From: Ligilactobacillus animalis KCTC 3501 = DSM 20602
GTDB lineage: Bacteria > Bacillota > Bacilli > Lactobacillales > Lactobacillaceae
Assembly (NCBI RefSeq): GCF_001434535.1
Contig: NZ_AYYW01000003.1
Location: 159,191 to 223,190, forward strand
DNA: 64,000 nt
Reading direction: 5' to 3'
Shown here piece after piece: positions 26,392-36,338 of this stretch; position 1 is the first letter of the stretch; each line of letters starts with the position of its first letter. The translations under genes and the position numbers were made by a program. A model generated the notes under the pieces. That model was given only the letters and a program-made list of their open reading frames with translations, had not been told where the DNA came from and ran no database searches.

Positions 26392-27369
26392 TTGCGACCT
26401 AAACTAGAAGATGTGGCTAAACTAGCCAACGTATCTAAAACAACTGTTTCACGCGTCCTGAATAACCGTGGCTATTTGAGTCAGGAAACTATCGAACGCG
26501 TTTACAGTGCAATGAAAGAACTCAATTATCAGCCAAATGTCGTCGCACGTCAGTTATACAAAAAGCAAACCCGGATCATTGGACTACTTTTTCCCACGAT
26601 AGCCAATCCTTTTTTTGGTGAATTGAGTGCGGAACTTGAAAAACGGCTCTATAACGAAGGTTTTAAAGTTCTGATCGGTAACTCAATGAACGATCCTAAA
26701 AAAGAAGCGCATTACCTCAATCAGCTGTTAACAAAGCAAGTTGATGGTCTGATCGTCGGGACACACAATCGCGGGATCGCCGAGTACAATTATGAACATC
26801 TACCTGTCGTCGCGATCGATCGTAATATGAATCAAGATATCCCCGTGATCGAATCTGATAACTATAACGGTGGGGTCTTGGCAACGACCCGCTTGATCAA
26901 GCGCGGTGCTAAAAAGATCATCCACACTAATGGACCGATCGAGCTCGAAACACCAACTAAACGCCGGCGTCTGGCTTATGAAGATACGATGAAAAAGTAC
27001 GGTCTGACCCCACTCACGATCACGGTCGATTTTAATATCCCTTATAGTGAAAAAAAGCAGATCTTTACCCAAATGTTCCACGATCATCCCGACTTAGATG
27101 CTGTATTTGCCTCTAATGATATCGATGCTGCTTTGATCATGCAACTAGCCTTAGAACAAGGCAAACGCATCCCAGAAGACCTTCTACTCGTAGGTTACGA
27201 TGGTACACAGGTGATCCGCAACATTTTACCGGGCTTAACGACTATCGTACAACCGATCGAAGACATTGCTAAAACAGCAGTTGAAGTCTTGAAACAACGC
27301 ATGAATAATGAAGAGACCTCGCTAGAATATGTCCTTCCCGTAACTTTACGTGAAGGTATCACCGGATAA
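26392..27369 (+). CDS. LacI-family regulator of sucrose use
   Basis: 325 residues. The HTH DVAKLANVSKTTVSRVLNNR is followed by a hinge helix (PNVVARQLYK) and a periplasmic-binding-like sugar domain. The start is TTG 26392, with GAAAGAGGTG upstream. It follows the invertase gene after a strong terminator but on the same strand. The CAACCGGTTG palindromes in front of the permease have the centre CG expected of LacI-family operators, so it is the probable repressor. The inducer would be sucrose or a product; this is inference. Confidence 0.85.
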   Translation: MRPKLEDVAKLANVSKTTVSRVLNNRGYLSQETIERVYSAMKELNYQPNVVARQLYKKQTRIIGLLFPTIANPFFGELSAELEKRLYNEGFKVLIGNSMNDPKKEAHYLNQLLTKQVDGLIVGTHNRGIAEYNYEHLPVVAIDRNMNQDIPVIESDNYNGGVLATTRLIKRGAKKIIHTNGPIELETPTKRRRLAYEDTMKKYGLTPLTITVDFNIPYSEKKQIFTQMFHDHPDLDAVFASNDIDAALIMQLALEQGKRIPEDLLLVGYDGTQVIRNILPGLTTIVQPIEDIAKTAVEVLKQRMNNEETSLEYVLPVTLREGITG

Positions 27370-27419
27370 AAAATGAGCCTAGGAACTTGGCCGATCCCAA
27401 GTTTCTAGACTCATTTTTA
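27370..27419. terminator. Bidirectional terminator between lacI-type gene and adhesin
   Basis: AAAAATGAGCCTAGGAACTTGG pairs, with three mismatches, with the downstream arm. Both strands end in T runs. Confidence 0.85.
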
Positions 27420-27427
27420 TTTAGTAA

Positions 27428-30400
27428 TTATTTTTGCGAACGTTTCTCAACAAATGCTCCTAGCCCTAAAATTCCGGCTAATAACGTGATGAACGCTCCA
27501 AGTAATTCATATGCTCCAGCATTAGTTTCACCTGTTTGAGGCAAAGCTTGTTTAGCCAAATGCTTATGTGTTCCACCCACAGATCCGTTGCCTCGCTTAG
27601 CATTATCCTTTACCGCCAAAACTTGTTGTGTCACTTGTTTAGTCTTTGTTTTAGCATGAACTTTTACTGTGACCCCAACTTCAGCTTGGCTCTTGTCAGG
27701 ATATGTCACTACTACGGTCGCATGTTTTGTGCCTACAGTCGTGACATCGACAGGCAGTTTCCAGCTATAATCAGTTTTGTCCGGTAGTTCATCTTTATTA
27801 GCTACACCTGCCTGTGGAGCCGGGACCTTACCTAGCTCGGTCGTTACCACTTGTGGTCGTGGTGCATATTTATCTACATCAGTAGTTGCTTTGACCTGCT
27901 TTTTAACAGGATTTAGCACCACAACTTTTACTGGTAATTCATCTGTGGAGCCATCTGGATAGGTCACTACTACGGTGGCATTTGTCTCATTTGGTGTCGT
28001 CACATCTACTGGAGTTTTCCAGCTATATTGCGTTTTGGCTGGGAGATCTCCACTATTTGTTACACCACTCTTGGCTGCTGGGAGCTTACCTAAAACAGTT
28101 GTCACTTGCTGTGCTTGCGGTTGATACTTATCTGCATCAGTTGATGTTTCGTTTTCTTTATCAGAAACTGGAGCTAAAACTGATACTGATACAGGCAGTT
28201 CATCTTTAGAGCCATCGGGGTAAGTTACAACTACAGTGCTTTGTTTTTCACCCAGCGTTGTCACGTCTACTGGACTCTTCCAACTGTATTGTGTTTTAGC
28301 TGGAAGAGTAGCGCTATTGACCACACTATCTTTTGCTTCTGGTTGCTTGTTCAGCTCTGTTCTTACTTGTTGAACTTTTGGCGTGTATAAGTCGGCATCT
28401 GTACCCACTTTTACTTCGACTTGTAGCTCATCTTTGCTACCATCCGGATACATCATTTCCACTGTGCCTTGTTTAGCACCCGGCGTTGTCACGTCTACTG
28501 GTGTCTTCCAGCTGTACTTAGTATCGGAAGGTAAGTCGGCACTGTTCGTTACTCCACTCTTGGCTACTGGGACCGTACCCAATTTCGTCGTCACAGCTTG
28601 ACTTTGAGGGGTATATTTTTCTGCATCGGTTACCACTTTTACTGGTCCTTTGTCAGAAGTTGGAGCTAAAACCGTTACTGGTACAGAAAGTTCTTCTTTG
28701 GAACCATCGGGATATGCTACTACCACTGTGCCCTGCTTATCCCCCGCTGTTGTTACATCTACTGGACTCTTCCAGCTATACTGTGTACCCGCTGGCAGCT
28801 CTAGGCTATTTGAGACTCCACTTTGGGCACTTGGCTGTTTTCCTACCTCTGTCGCTACTTGTTGACCCTTTGGCGTATATAGATCAGCATCTGTGCCCAC
28901 CTTTACTTTAACTGGTAACTCGTCTTTGCTACCATCTGGATAGATAACTTCCACTGTACCTTGTTTATCGCCTGGTGTTGTTACATTCACTGGAGTCTTC
29001 CAGCTATATTTGGTACCTACTGGCAGATCTGTACTATTCGAGACACCAGCTTCAGCATCTGGTTGCTTGCCCATGTCTGTGTTTACCACTTGACTTTGAG
29101 GCTCATACTTATCTGCATCAGGCACTACTTTTTCTGGTCCTTCTGCATGTTTTTTGTCAGAAGTCGAGGCTAAGACTGACACTGGCACCGAAAGTTCTTC
29201 CTTAGAACCATCAGGATACGTTACTACTACAGTACCTTGTTTTTTACCTGGCGTGGATACTTCTACTGGATTCTTCCAACCGTATTTAGTATCTACTGGT
29301 AGCTCTTGGCTATTGGAAACTCCGCTTTTGGCTTCCGGTTCCTTGTTCAACTCGGTATTTACTTGTTGACCTTTTGGTGTGTATAAGTCAGCATCTGTTC
29401 CTACTTTTACCTGTACTGGCAGTTCATCTTTACTTCCATCCGGATATGTTACTACTACGGTACCTTGTTTTTCGCCTGGCGTAGACACTTCTACTGGATT
29501 CTTCCAGCCATATTTTGTATCTACTGGGAGATCTCGGCTATTTGACACTCCGCTTTTAGCATCTGGTGTCTCACCTACTTCTGTCACTACTTGTTGGTCC
29601 TTTGGTGTGTACAGGTCTGCATCTGTTCCTACTTTTACCTGTATTGGCAATTCATCTTGACTGCCATCTGGATATGTTACTACCACTGTGCCTTGTTTTT
29701 CACCTGGTGTAGACACTTCTACTGGATTCTTCCAGTTGTATTGCGTATTTACAGGTAGCTCAGCACTATTCGCCACTCCGCTTTTAGCTTCTGGTTCTTT
29801 ATTCAACTCGGTATTTACTGGTTGAGCTTTTGGTGTGTACAAATCGGCATCTGTTCCCACTTTCACCTGCACTGGCAATTCATCCTTGGTTCCATCTGGA
29901 TATGTTACTACTACGGTGTCTTGTTTTTCGCCTGGTGTGGATGCTTCTACTGGATTCTTCCAGCTATATTTAGTATCTGCTGGTAACTCAACACTATTCT
30001 TTACTCCGCTCTTGGCTGCTGGAACATTACCCAATTTTGTTGTTACTTTTTGGCTTTGAGGAGTATATTTTTCTGCATCGGTCATCATCTTCACTGGCTT
30101 TTTGTCCGAAGCTGGAGCTAAGACTGTTACTTTTACAGGTAACTCGTCTTGACTGCCATCAGGATACGTTACCACTACGTTGCCTTGTTTTTCACCTGGT
30201 GTAGACACTTCTACTGAATTCTTCCAATTGTATTGCGTATTTACAGGTAGCTCAGCACTATTCGCCACTCCACTTTTAGCTTCTGGTTCTTTATTCAACT
30301 CGGTATTTACTGGTTGAGCTTTTGGTGTGTACAGGTTGGCATCCGTTCCTACCTTTACCTGTACTGGCAATTCATCTTTGCTGCCATCAGGATAGGTCAC

Positions 30401-33400
30401 TTCCACTGTGCCTTGTTTTTCTCCCGGTGTCGTTACATTTACCGGATTCTTCCAACTGTATTGCGTATTTGTAGGTAAATCAGCGCTATTCGCCACTCCG
30501 CTCTTAGCCTCTGGTGTCTTGCCTACTTCTGTCACTACTTGTTGACCTTTTGGTGTGTACAGATCGGCATCTGTTTCCACTTTTACCTGCACTGGTAACT
30601 CATCTCGGCTGCCATCTGGGTATGTTACTACCACTGTACCTTGTTTAGTACCCGGCGTTGTCACTTCTACTGGGCTCTTCCAGTTGTATTTAGTATTTCC
30701 AGGTAGATCAGCACTATTCGCTACCCCACTTTTAGCTTCAGGTAGTTTGTTCAATTCAGTTTTCACTACCTGTGCAAGAGGGATGTTTAAATCAGCCATA
30801 TTAGGATCAACTGCTACATTTACCGGAACGTTCAAATCAGTTCCATCCGTAAATTTTACACTTACCATACCAGTAGCTTTAGGAGTCGTCTGATCTAGAG
30901 CTGGCTTTTTACTCCAAACAACACTTGCTACTTCAGCTTCGTGTTGAGCCGTTAGATCTGGCATTTGAAGTACTGAAGCAGCTTGCGGTAAGCTTTGCTC
31001 CAATGTTCTTGTTGCATGAACATCTGGTTTAGCACTGGCACCATACATCGTCACTGGGACTGGAAAATTACCCAGATCTGGGAAAAGTCCTACTTTAGGG
31101 AAACTTACCTGTTTATTTTGGACATCGACTAAAGCCATCATCGGCTCAGTTTCAGTCTTATCGCTATCTTTAGCCACGACTGTCGTTAGTGCTTGTGCCC
31201 AAGTTACTTTCACACCTGGCAACCCAGCCCCAGTTTGTGTATCAACAAGATTCCCATTTTTACTTGGAACATAGGTCGTAACTGGCAAATACCGACCAGT
31301 TTTCTCATCTTTGGTATAAACAGTCAGACCATTCAACGCCTGCATCGGAGCTGGTAGGATATCCTTATCACTCGTCTTATGCGTGAAGACTGGTTTCACT
31401 TCACCCAACAGCACATTTCGATCATTAAAGACAGCCTTAGAATCACTATTCAACACGGTCACTGGCGCATAGGCGACGACTTTTTGCCCACTCGTAAAGC
31501 TGACCTCTACTGGGACATTATATAATCCTACGTCAGTCGTTACAGTTGGTGCTACTGTTAGTGCCCCTGTAGCATCAACTTTTGCCCAACTGAATTCACC
31601 CGTCGGATCAAGTAACGTGTACTTCACATTGCTTGGTTGGACTCTATCTTGATATAAAACATTTTCACTTTGTGTCGTATTTTGCATGACTGCTAGTGGT
31701 TGGTAAACCGGATGAAAGACATTTAAGTCACTACCCATCTCCAAATTAGTTGCACTCCACCAGTTAAAGTAATTATTAAAATCATCTTTAGCAGCCTGTG
31801 GCGTAGCTTGGGCAAAACTTACACTTGAATCAGGTGACAAACCAAATGGCGTCCCTTCTTTTCTAGCATTTAAGTAATTCATGGAATAGTCGCCTAACCA
31901 GTTGACTGATTTCAAATTTTTGACATTCCATTCATAATTCTTAGCTTGCGATACTTTATCGTTATTGTATTTAACATTGGCGATCGTTCCGTATTTAACT
32001 GGCACACTTTGATCATCGGCAGCATCCATCGTGATCTTATTGTCCGTTGCTTCCAAACGGAAAAGCATCCCTTTTTGTTTACCTGTCCGCACCATCTTAA
32101 ATAGCTTAGGTGCTACGACATTGACCCGGTTTGTTGAGCCAACGCCCCACATCGAGACCATCCCGAGTGGATACACGGGAGAATGATAGTTGTCCGTCAC
32201 ATCCAAATAGGAATAATAACCCAGGTTAGATTTTTGTAAACTATCCTTTTGCAACGCATCTTCTAAAACGACCGAACCGTGATCGACATTTAACGAGTTC
32301 GTCCCGTTGTTTCCACCAACACCACCATAAGAAATCAATGGAGTTGCTGCTTGCTGGCTATTTTCATCAACTTTACGCACGACTTTTAAGAGAGCATTGG
32401 GCTTGACCGTCAGATTCCCATGAACATTACCAGTCGTTACATCGGAGTTATTAGGTCGATCACTGCTGCCCCAATTTAACGTGATGACCCCAGAGTGGGC
32501 ACCAGCACCAGTACTATCGATCCCAATATTCGTTACGCCATTATTGTCTTGGTAAGTTTCAACGTCTAACTTAGCCCCATCACTTAAGACTAAATTATCG
32601 GGATTCCAGACTGCATTAGAGACACCATGTCCCATTTTAAGGATTACCTGTCCACCATGTTGCACGCCAAATGCATGGTCATTATTTACAAAATAGACCC
32701 CACGTGTATTGGGAGCTTGCGTCGCATTGACGACTAATTTCCCAGTTGGGCCAATGACTAGATCATTTTGCGTAGTTGCAGGAGCACTGAGAACTACAGC
32801 TGCTACCACACTCGTTCCACGTTTTTCTTTAGTGAACGGATCGACCGTCAATTCGCCATCGACCTTAGCATTCCCATTTGTTACATCAACAGCCCGTGAG
32901 TTTACCACTAGGCTTTCCCAAGTACCACCCGTTGGCACTGCTACATTAGGCGCAGTTGTATTGACTTTAACGTTTAATTTAGCATTCTTTTCAACATGCA
33001 AAGCCCCTGCTGTAAGATTTTGGGTCTCGTTACTATAGGCATTATTGGTCGTTAAAACTACATTAGCGCCACTCTTTACGTTTACTTTTCCATTAGCATA
33101 TACGTTTTGAGGTGTACTTGCATTATTGACTCCAGCTGTTAAGGTAACATTTCCACTCAAATCAACATTATTCGCTGTCACATTGGCACTCGGTGAACTT
33201 TCTACATAAGTCGGTGTTGCAGATACATCATGCAATTTAACGGTCGCATTCGGTGCATAGACTAGCACACCGTTACCACTAGCTTTAACATTATCAAAGT
33301 TGACGGTGGCATCAGTCCCATTATTTTGGAAACTAACGACCCCATAACCATGTGGATCATTCGTTTCTACGTTGACATTTTTAAAGTTGAGTTGCCACTT

Positions 33401-34039
33401 ATGGTCAGGTATTGTGGTCTTGTTATAAAAATAAAGCGAATGATCGCCTAAGTTCAATGTCGTATTTCGTTCATCGACTTTAGAGTCCCAAACGGTCACA
33501 TCCCGTGCTACACCAGGTTTATCAACGTTGACGTAGTTGTCAGTATCATTAGTGACATCCTTGTCCAAAACGATCTCGGCCACATTTTTATCGTTCAATG
33601 CCGTTTGAAACTGGGCCATGTCTGACACATGACTAGCATCTTGGCTCGGGACCACTTCAGGTTGAACTGGCTGTTGTTGTGGCGTAGTTAGCTGTTGTTC
33701 TAACACCGGCGAATCTATTTGAGTTGGCACTGTTTTTTCAGGTGTAGCTGCCTGTGCTTGTTGTGGTACTTTCGTTTCAGGCGCTACAGGAGTATTAGTC
33801 GACACTGCCTCAGGTTGTTTTTTAATTTCATCCTTTTGTTCAACTGTATCTTTAGTTGCACTTTGCGCTGTATTGGGTTCGACTTGGTCAGCTGCAACAT
33901 GGCTAGTTCCTGCATATAAAGCAAAAGTTGTTCCAACTAAAACAGATGCGACTCCCACCGTAAATTTTTTGATCGCAAATTTTTGCCGTTTAGGTGCTAA
34001 TTTATTTGCGTATAGATCTGTATTATTTTTTGAAAGCAT
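27428..34039 (-). CDS. Giant LPQTG-anchored Rib-repeat surface adhesin
   Basis: 2203 residues. Start 34039 is set by AGGGGAAAG 4 bases upstream. A YSIRK-type signal (FAIKKFTVGVASVLVG, near residue 21-36) is followed by a Pro/Gln-rich stretch to about 130, a beta-helix, pectate-lyase-like adhesive region (about 130-640) of Val/Asn-rich turns, and a middle region with degenerate Rib-like folds. Thirteen Rib repeats of 76-90 residues (about 1080-2130) share YTPK/YSWK/VTYPDGSKDELPV patterns. LPQTG is at 2166-2170, with a hydrophobic segment and KRSQK tail for sortase anchoring. It probably binds host or other cells. It is monocistronic. Confidence 0.9.
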   Translation of the reverse strand: MLSKNNTDLYANKLAPKRQKFAIKKFTVGVASVLVGTTFALYAGTSHVAADQVEPNTAQSATKDTVEQKDEIKKQPEAVSTNTPVAPETKVPQQAQAATPEKTVPTQIDSPVLEQQLTTPQQQPVQPEVVPSQDASHVSDMAQFQTALNDKNVAEIVLDKDVTNDTDNYVNVDKPGVARDVTVWDSKVDERNTTLNLGDHSLYFYNKTTIPDHKWQLNFKNVNVETNDPHGYGVVSFQNNGTDATVNFDNVKASGNGVLVYAPNATVKLHDVSATPTYVESSPSANVTANNVDLSGNVTLTAGVNNASTPQNVYANGKVNVKSGANVVLTTNNAYSNETQNLTAGALHVEKNAKLNVKVNTTAPNVAVPTGGTWESLVVNSRAVDVTNGNAKVDGELTVDPFTKEKRGTSVVAAVVLSAPATTQNDLVIGPTGKLVVNATQAPNTRGVYFVNNDHAFGVQHGGQVILKMGHGVSNAVWNPDNLVLSDGAKLDVETYQDNNGVTNIGIDSTGAGAHSGVITLNWGSSDRPNNSDVTTGNVHGNLTVKPNALLKVVRKVDENSQQAATPLISYGGVGGNNGTNSLNVDHGSVVLEDALQKDSLQKSNLGYYSYLDVTDNYHSPVYPLGMVSMWGVGSTNRVNVVAPKLFKMVRTGKQKGMLFRLEATDNKITMDAADDQSVPVKYGTIANVKYNNDKVSQAKNYEWNVKNLKSVNWLGDYSMNYLNARKEGTPFGLSPDSSVSFAQATPQAAKDDFNNYFNWWSATNLEMGSDLNVFHPVYQPLAVMQNTTQSENVLYQDRVQPSNVKYTLLDPTGEFSWAKVDATGALTVAPTVTTDVGLYNVPVEVSFTSGQKVVAYAPVTVLNSDSKAVFNDRNVLLGEVKPVFTHKTSDKDILPAPMQALNGLTVYTKDEKTGRYLPVTTYVPSKNGNLVDTQTGAGLPGVKVTWAQALTTVVAKDSDKTETEPMMALVDVQNKQVSFPKVGLFPDLGNFPVPVTMYGASAKPDVHATRTLEQSLPQAASVLQMPDLTAQHEAEVASVVWSKKPALDQTTPKATGMVSVKFTDGTDLNVPVNVAVDPNMADLNIPLAQVVKTELNKLPEAKSGVANSADLPGNTKYNWKSPVEVTTPGTKQGTVVVTYPDGSRDELPVQVKVETDADLYTPKGQQVVTEVGKTPEAKSGVANSADLPTNTQYSWKNPVNVTTPGEKQGTVEVTYPDGSKDELPVQVKVGTDANLYTPKAQPVNTELNKEPEAKSGVANSAELPVNTQYNWKNSVEVSTPGEKQGNVVVTYPDGSQDELPVKVTVLAPASDKKPVKMMTDAEKYTPQSQKVTTKLGNVPAAKSGVKNSVELPADTKYSWKNPVEASTPGEKQDTVVVTYPDGTKDELPVQVKVGTDADLYTPKAQPVNTELNKEPEAKSGVANSAELPVNTQYNWKNPVEVSTPGEKQGTVVVTYPDGSQDELPIQVKVGTDADLYTPKDQQVVTEVGETPDAKSGVSNSRDLPVDTKYGWKNPVEVSTPGEKQGTVVVTYPDGSKDELPVQVKVGTDADLYTPKGQQVNTELNKEPEAKSGVSNSQELPVDTKYGWKNPVEVSTPGKKQGTVVVTYPDGSKEELSVPVSVLASTSDKKHAEGPEKVVPDADKYEPQSQVVNTDMGKQPDAEAGVSNSTDLPVGTKYSWKTPVNVTTPGDKQGTVEVIYPDGSKDELPVKVKVGTDADLYTPKGQQVATEVGKQPSAQSGVSNSLELPAGTQYSWKSPVDVTTAGDKQGTVVVAYPDGSKEELSVPVTVLAPTSDKGPVKVVTDAEKYTPQSQAVTTKLGTVPVAKSGVTNSADLPSDTKYSWKTPVDVTTPGAKQGTVEMMYPDGSKDELQVEVKVGTDADLYTPKVQQVRTELNKQPEAKDSVVNSATLPAKTQYSWKSPVDVTTLGEKQSTVVVTYPDGSKDELPVSVSVLAPVSDKENETSTDADKYQPQAQQVTTVLGKLPAAKSGVTNSGDLPAKTQYSWKTPVDVTTPNETNATVVVTYPDGSTDELPVKVVVLNPVKKQVKATTDVDKYAPRPQVVTTELGKVPAPQAGVANKDELPDKTDYSWKLPVDVTTVGTKHATVVVTYPDKSQAEVGVTVKVHAKTKTKQVTQQVLAVKDNAKRGNGSVGGTHKHLAKQALPQTGETNAGAYELLGAFITLLAGILGLGAFVEKRSQK
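27660..30800 (-). repeat. Tandem Rib-domain coding repeats (13 units)
   Basis: Units of about 228 bp, some lengthened by linkers of 30-48 bp coding for a (L/A)AP.SDK-type spacer. The spacer follows units 3, 7, 9, 11 and 12. Units 3 and 5 are nearly identical at DNA level, as are parts of 6 and 7, so recombination or slippage has recently copied blocks. Copy number may vary between strains and may be wrong in short-read assemblies. Confidence 0.9.
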
Positions 34040-34255
34040 ATTTCTTTCCCCTATCTTTAGAATATGCTCCCCCTGTACTTCCTGCTCAGCTTTGTTATAA
34101 AACTTTTCTTGGAACAAAACAACTTTTTTCCACGAACGATCGCTGGTTTATTCTATAAAAATTATTTTATACAATAAAAACACTGTTCCTATAGTAATAT
34201 AGATTTATTGATTTAAATAAAAAGCCTTGAACTATATCAGATCAAGGCTTGGAAA
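34040..34255 (-). promoter_or_regulatory. Upstream region of the adhesin gene with a terminator
   Basis: A minus-strand TATAAA/TAAAAT pair near 34160-34180 is a plausible promoter. A hairpin AAGCCTTGA / TCAAGGCTT (34221-34250) upstream isolates the gene from what precedes it. The leader is roughly 110-130 nt. Confidence 0.45.
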
Positions 34256-34500
34256 TATTTCCTAGGTTATTTACGATATTTTGTTGCACGACCAGCACCG
34301 ACTTTGGTCAAAAAATGTTTTGTGTTAAAATATCTGTCAACAACTTTTCTTGCAACTCTTTTTCTAACATCACAAACTCTAGATCCTGTTTACCTGCCAA
34401 ACATTCATCAAATGTCTTATCCATTTCCTCTCGCCGTAATCATAGCATCGTCGCAAAACGATTGAGATGATTTACAACGATCGCATCATGCATTATAAGT
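34255..34500 (-). pseudogene. Decayed tail of an unrecognised protein
   Basis: On the minus strand one frame reads HDAIVVNHLNRFATML, stop, MDKTFDECLAGKQDLEFVML and ELQEKLLTDIL, stop; a shift then gives TKVGAGRATKYRK and stop near 34268. The GRATKYR ending is common at the ends of winged-helix domains. It is clearly non-functional. I cannot name the parent family. Confidence 0.4.
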
Positions 34501-34578
34501 ATTAATTTCCATAAATAACAAGCATTTTACAGCCTACTACTTTCTCACTATACTAAACTCAGAAAGGAAGTTGATACT

Positions 34579-35047
34579 ATGCCCGAAGCACTGGTACTAT
34601 ACTACTAAAAATGTTGCCCAAGTTATCGCCAATAAATTAGATGCAGATATCGCTGAGCTCCATGCTAAACACCCCTACACTAGCGCTGATCTTGATTGGC
34701 ACGATCCCCAGAGTAGAATATCGATCGAACAGCACCAACATAATAGTCGGGTCGAGATCAATGACGACCTACCCGATATTTCCAATTACAATAATGTCAT
34801 CATTGGTCATCCAATTTGGTGGGGCATCCCACCGTGCTTGATCACAACTGCTATCGACAAGCTAGATCTTAACGGTAAAAATCTCACATCATTTGCTACA
34901 TCGGGTGGCAGTGGTTATAAACGCTCGCAAGCTAATATTGAACGTACTCTAAGGAAAAATAACTATAATGTCACTATAACTCAAGGAGCTGTGTTGAATA
35001 ATCAGCACCAAATCGAGACATGGGTGAAAACATTGAATTTTAGGTAG
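34579..35047 (+). pseudogene. Flavodoxin-family protein, frameshifted near the start
   Basis: ATG 34579 after AGAAAGGAAG opens MPEALVLYY, the first strand of a flavodoxin, then meets TAA. In the neighbouring frame TTKNVAQVIANKLDADIAEL continues it, so one or two bases were lost inside the FMN phosphate loop. The rest is complete: IIGHPIWWGIPPCLITTAID (FMN ring loop) and FATSGGSGYKRSQANIERTL, ending at 35047. It was probably a small FMN-dependent reductase of about 158 residues. Confidence 0.8.
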
Positions 35048-35128
35048 GTGCCGTATTTATTTAGATGACACTATAGTAGTGTTCATCTAAATTTGTGCTA
35101 CCATAAGCACAGAGGGAAAGTGATCATT

Positions 35129-35416
35129 ATGACAACTACACCAACTACGATTTACCTTAATGATGATTTAAAAAAAGAGTTAACAAAAAAATTAGACTCT
35201 TTAGGCATCACTCTTAACACTTATTTTAATATCGCAGCGCGTCAATTCGTGCTCCAAAATCATCTACCATTTGAAATTTCAGATGATATTCCTACTGAGA
35301 AAACCGAAAAAACTGTAATTCTCACTAAGGCTAAAGAACTAAAATTGATCAAAGATGATTCTGTCTCTTTTGATGACATTGACGAAGCCATCAAATTTCT
35401 TGATTCAGAGGTTTAA
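35129..35416 (+). CDS. RelB/DinJ-type antitoxin
   Basis: 95 residues. A ribbon-helix-helix N terminus (TTIYLNDDLKKELTKKLDSLG, with a GITLNTYFNIAARQ helix) is followed by an acidic toxin-binding tail. Start 35129 (MTTTPTT) has GAGGGAAAG upstream. It normally represses its own promoter and neutralises the toxin encoded 2 bp after it. That toxin is frameshifted here, so this is an antitoxin without a working partner. Two half-sites ATGACACTATAGTAGTGTTCAT (35063-35084, imperfect palindrome) just upstream may be its operator. Confidence 0.85.
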   Translation: MTTTPTTIYLNDDLKKELTKKLDSLGITLNTYFNIAARQFVLQNHLPFEISDDIPTEKTEKTVILTKAKELKLIKDDSVSFDDIDEAIKFLDSEV

Positions 35417-35418
35417 AT

Positions 35419-35725
35419 ATGTTTAATGTCATCTTTGAACCACAGTTTTTGACCTATTACCAAAATATTAAGAAAAATCATCCAGAAATCTCAAAAGAAC
35501 TCGCTACTGCTTTAACAGAACTCAAAATGCCTGGACAGTTCCTCTGGTCTATAAACCACACTACTAAATACTCGTAACGAAAACTATAGTGGCTATTATG
35601 AATTTCATCTTGCTGATGGTAAATTTAATGTTTTGGTAATATACTTACCACATAAAAGCAATCCCAGAATTCGCTTGATAAGAATGTGGAGCCATCATGA
35701 GTTGTTTCAAGGTCCACTAAAGTAA
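35419..35725 (+). pseudogene. YafQ/RelE-type toxin, frameshifted
   Basis: The first frame (MFNVIFEPQFLTYYQNIKKN to about residue 40) ends after a shift near 35531-35575. Other frames continue with VPLVYKPHYLNTR and then NENYSGYYEFHLADGKFNVL, RIRLIRMWSHHELFQGPLK and stop at 35725. The C-terminal His and RxxxxxHxELF-type end are those of YafQ-like ribosome-dependent mRNA endonucleases. At least two shifts are needed to restore it, so it is inactive. Confidence 0.8.
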
Positions 35726-35835
35726 CCTTATCGGATAGCCATTTGAAGTTTAGGCATAATTCCGTTAAAATTACACAGAAAATTTGTTCAATAGTGGGCT
35801 GGCAGGAGAGACTCACTTATCCATAATAACAATTA

Positions 35836-35883
35836 AAATCGACCTAGATAATCTCACTGCTATGAAATCACCTAGGTCGATTT
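35836..35883. terminator. Bidirectional terminator
   Basis: AAATCGACCTAG pairs perfectly with CTAGGTCGATTT. It separates the toxin remnant from the yjdF-like gene. Confidence 0.7.
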
Positions 35884-35924
35884 AGAATGAGAAACTAATT
35901 TCTCTCAGACTCTTCAATGCATTG

Positions 35925-36338
35925 TTAGTGTCCACGATGTTTAGCATGTTTTTTCTTTTGTCTCAACAAGTAACGTCTTTCAGTTTCTTGCTCTTTACTA
36001 ACTTTAATCGCTTTTTTCTTCATTATTTTCTTTTCTTCGAATTGTCTCTTTAAATCTTGTTGTGCCTTAGTTCCAATAGAAGAATTTTTTATAGCCTTAT
36101 GAGCTAATCTTTGAGCTCGTTTTGGATTGACATGATATTCTTTTTGTTTTTCAATACTAGTTTTGTAAAACTTTAGTTTAGAAAATTTAAAATTTACCAT
36201 ATTCAAAATTTGGGGCATATGTGGCATTGATGTTCCAAGATTTACTTGAGCAACATAATACTCACTACCATCAGTCCGTTCAAAGATAGCTTTATAAAAC
36301 GGATAATCGAAAATAATTGTCAGTGCACCTTTAATCAC
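35925..36338 (-). CDS. yjdF: YjdF-family protein (DUF2992)
   Basis: 137 residues. The N-terminal beta-rich part (LTIIFDYPFYKAIFERTDGS) and the very basic C-terminal tail (NPKRAQRLAHKAIKN, then KKKHAKHRGH) match DUF2992/YjdF proteins. Function is unknown; the B. subtilis gene is controlled by a riboswitch for azaaromatic compounds. The start is GTG 36338, 8 bases after AGGAGGG. The basic tail may bind RNA or DNA. The structured leader upstream supports the family call. Confidence 0.8.
   Translation of the reverse strand: MIKGALTIIFDYPFYKAIFERTDGSEYYVAQVNLGTSMPHMPQILNMVNFKFSKLKFYKTSIEKQKEYHVNPKRAQRLAHKAIKNSSIGTKAQQDLKRQFEEKKIMKKKAIKVSKEQETERRYLLRQKKKHAKHRGH

Noticed and set aside
27660..30800. 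Regular direct repeats that might suggest a CRISPR array
   Set aside because: The period is about 228 bp or more, the repeats are coding, and there are no short spacers or palindromic repeats.
27982..30893. Several open frames of 60-110 codons on the plus strand
   Set aside because: They lie antisense to the Rib repeats and recur once per unit, a by-product of the repeat codon pattern. They lack ribosome sites and are not genes.
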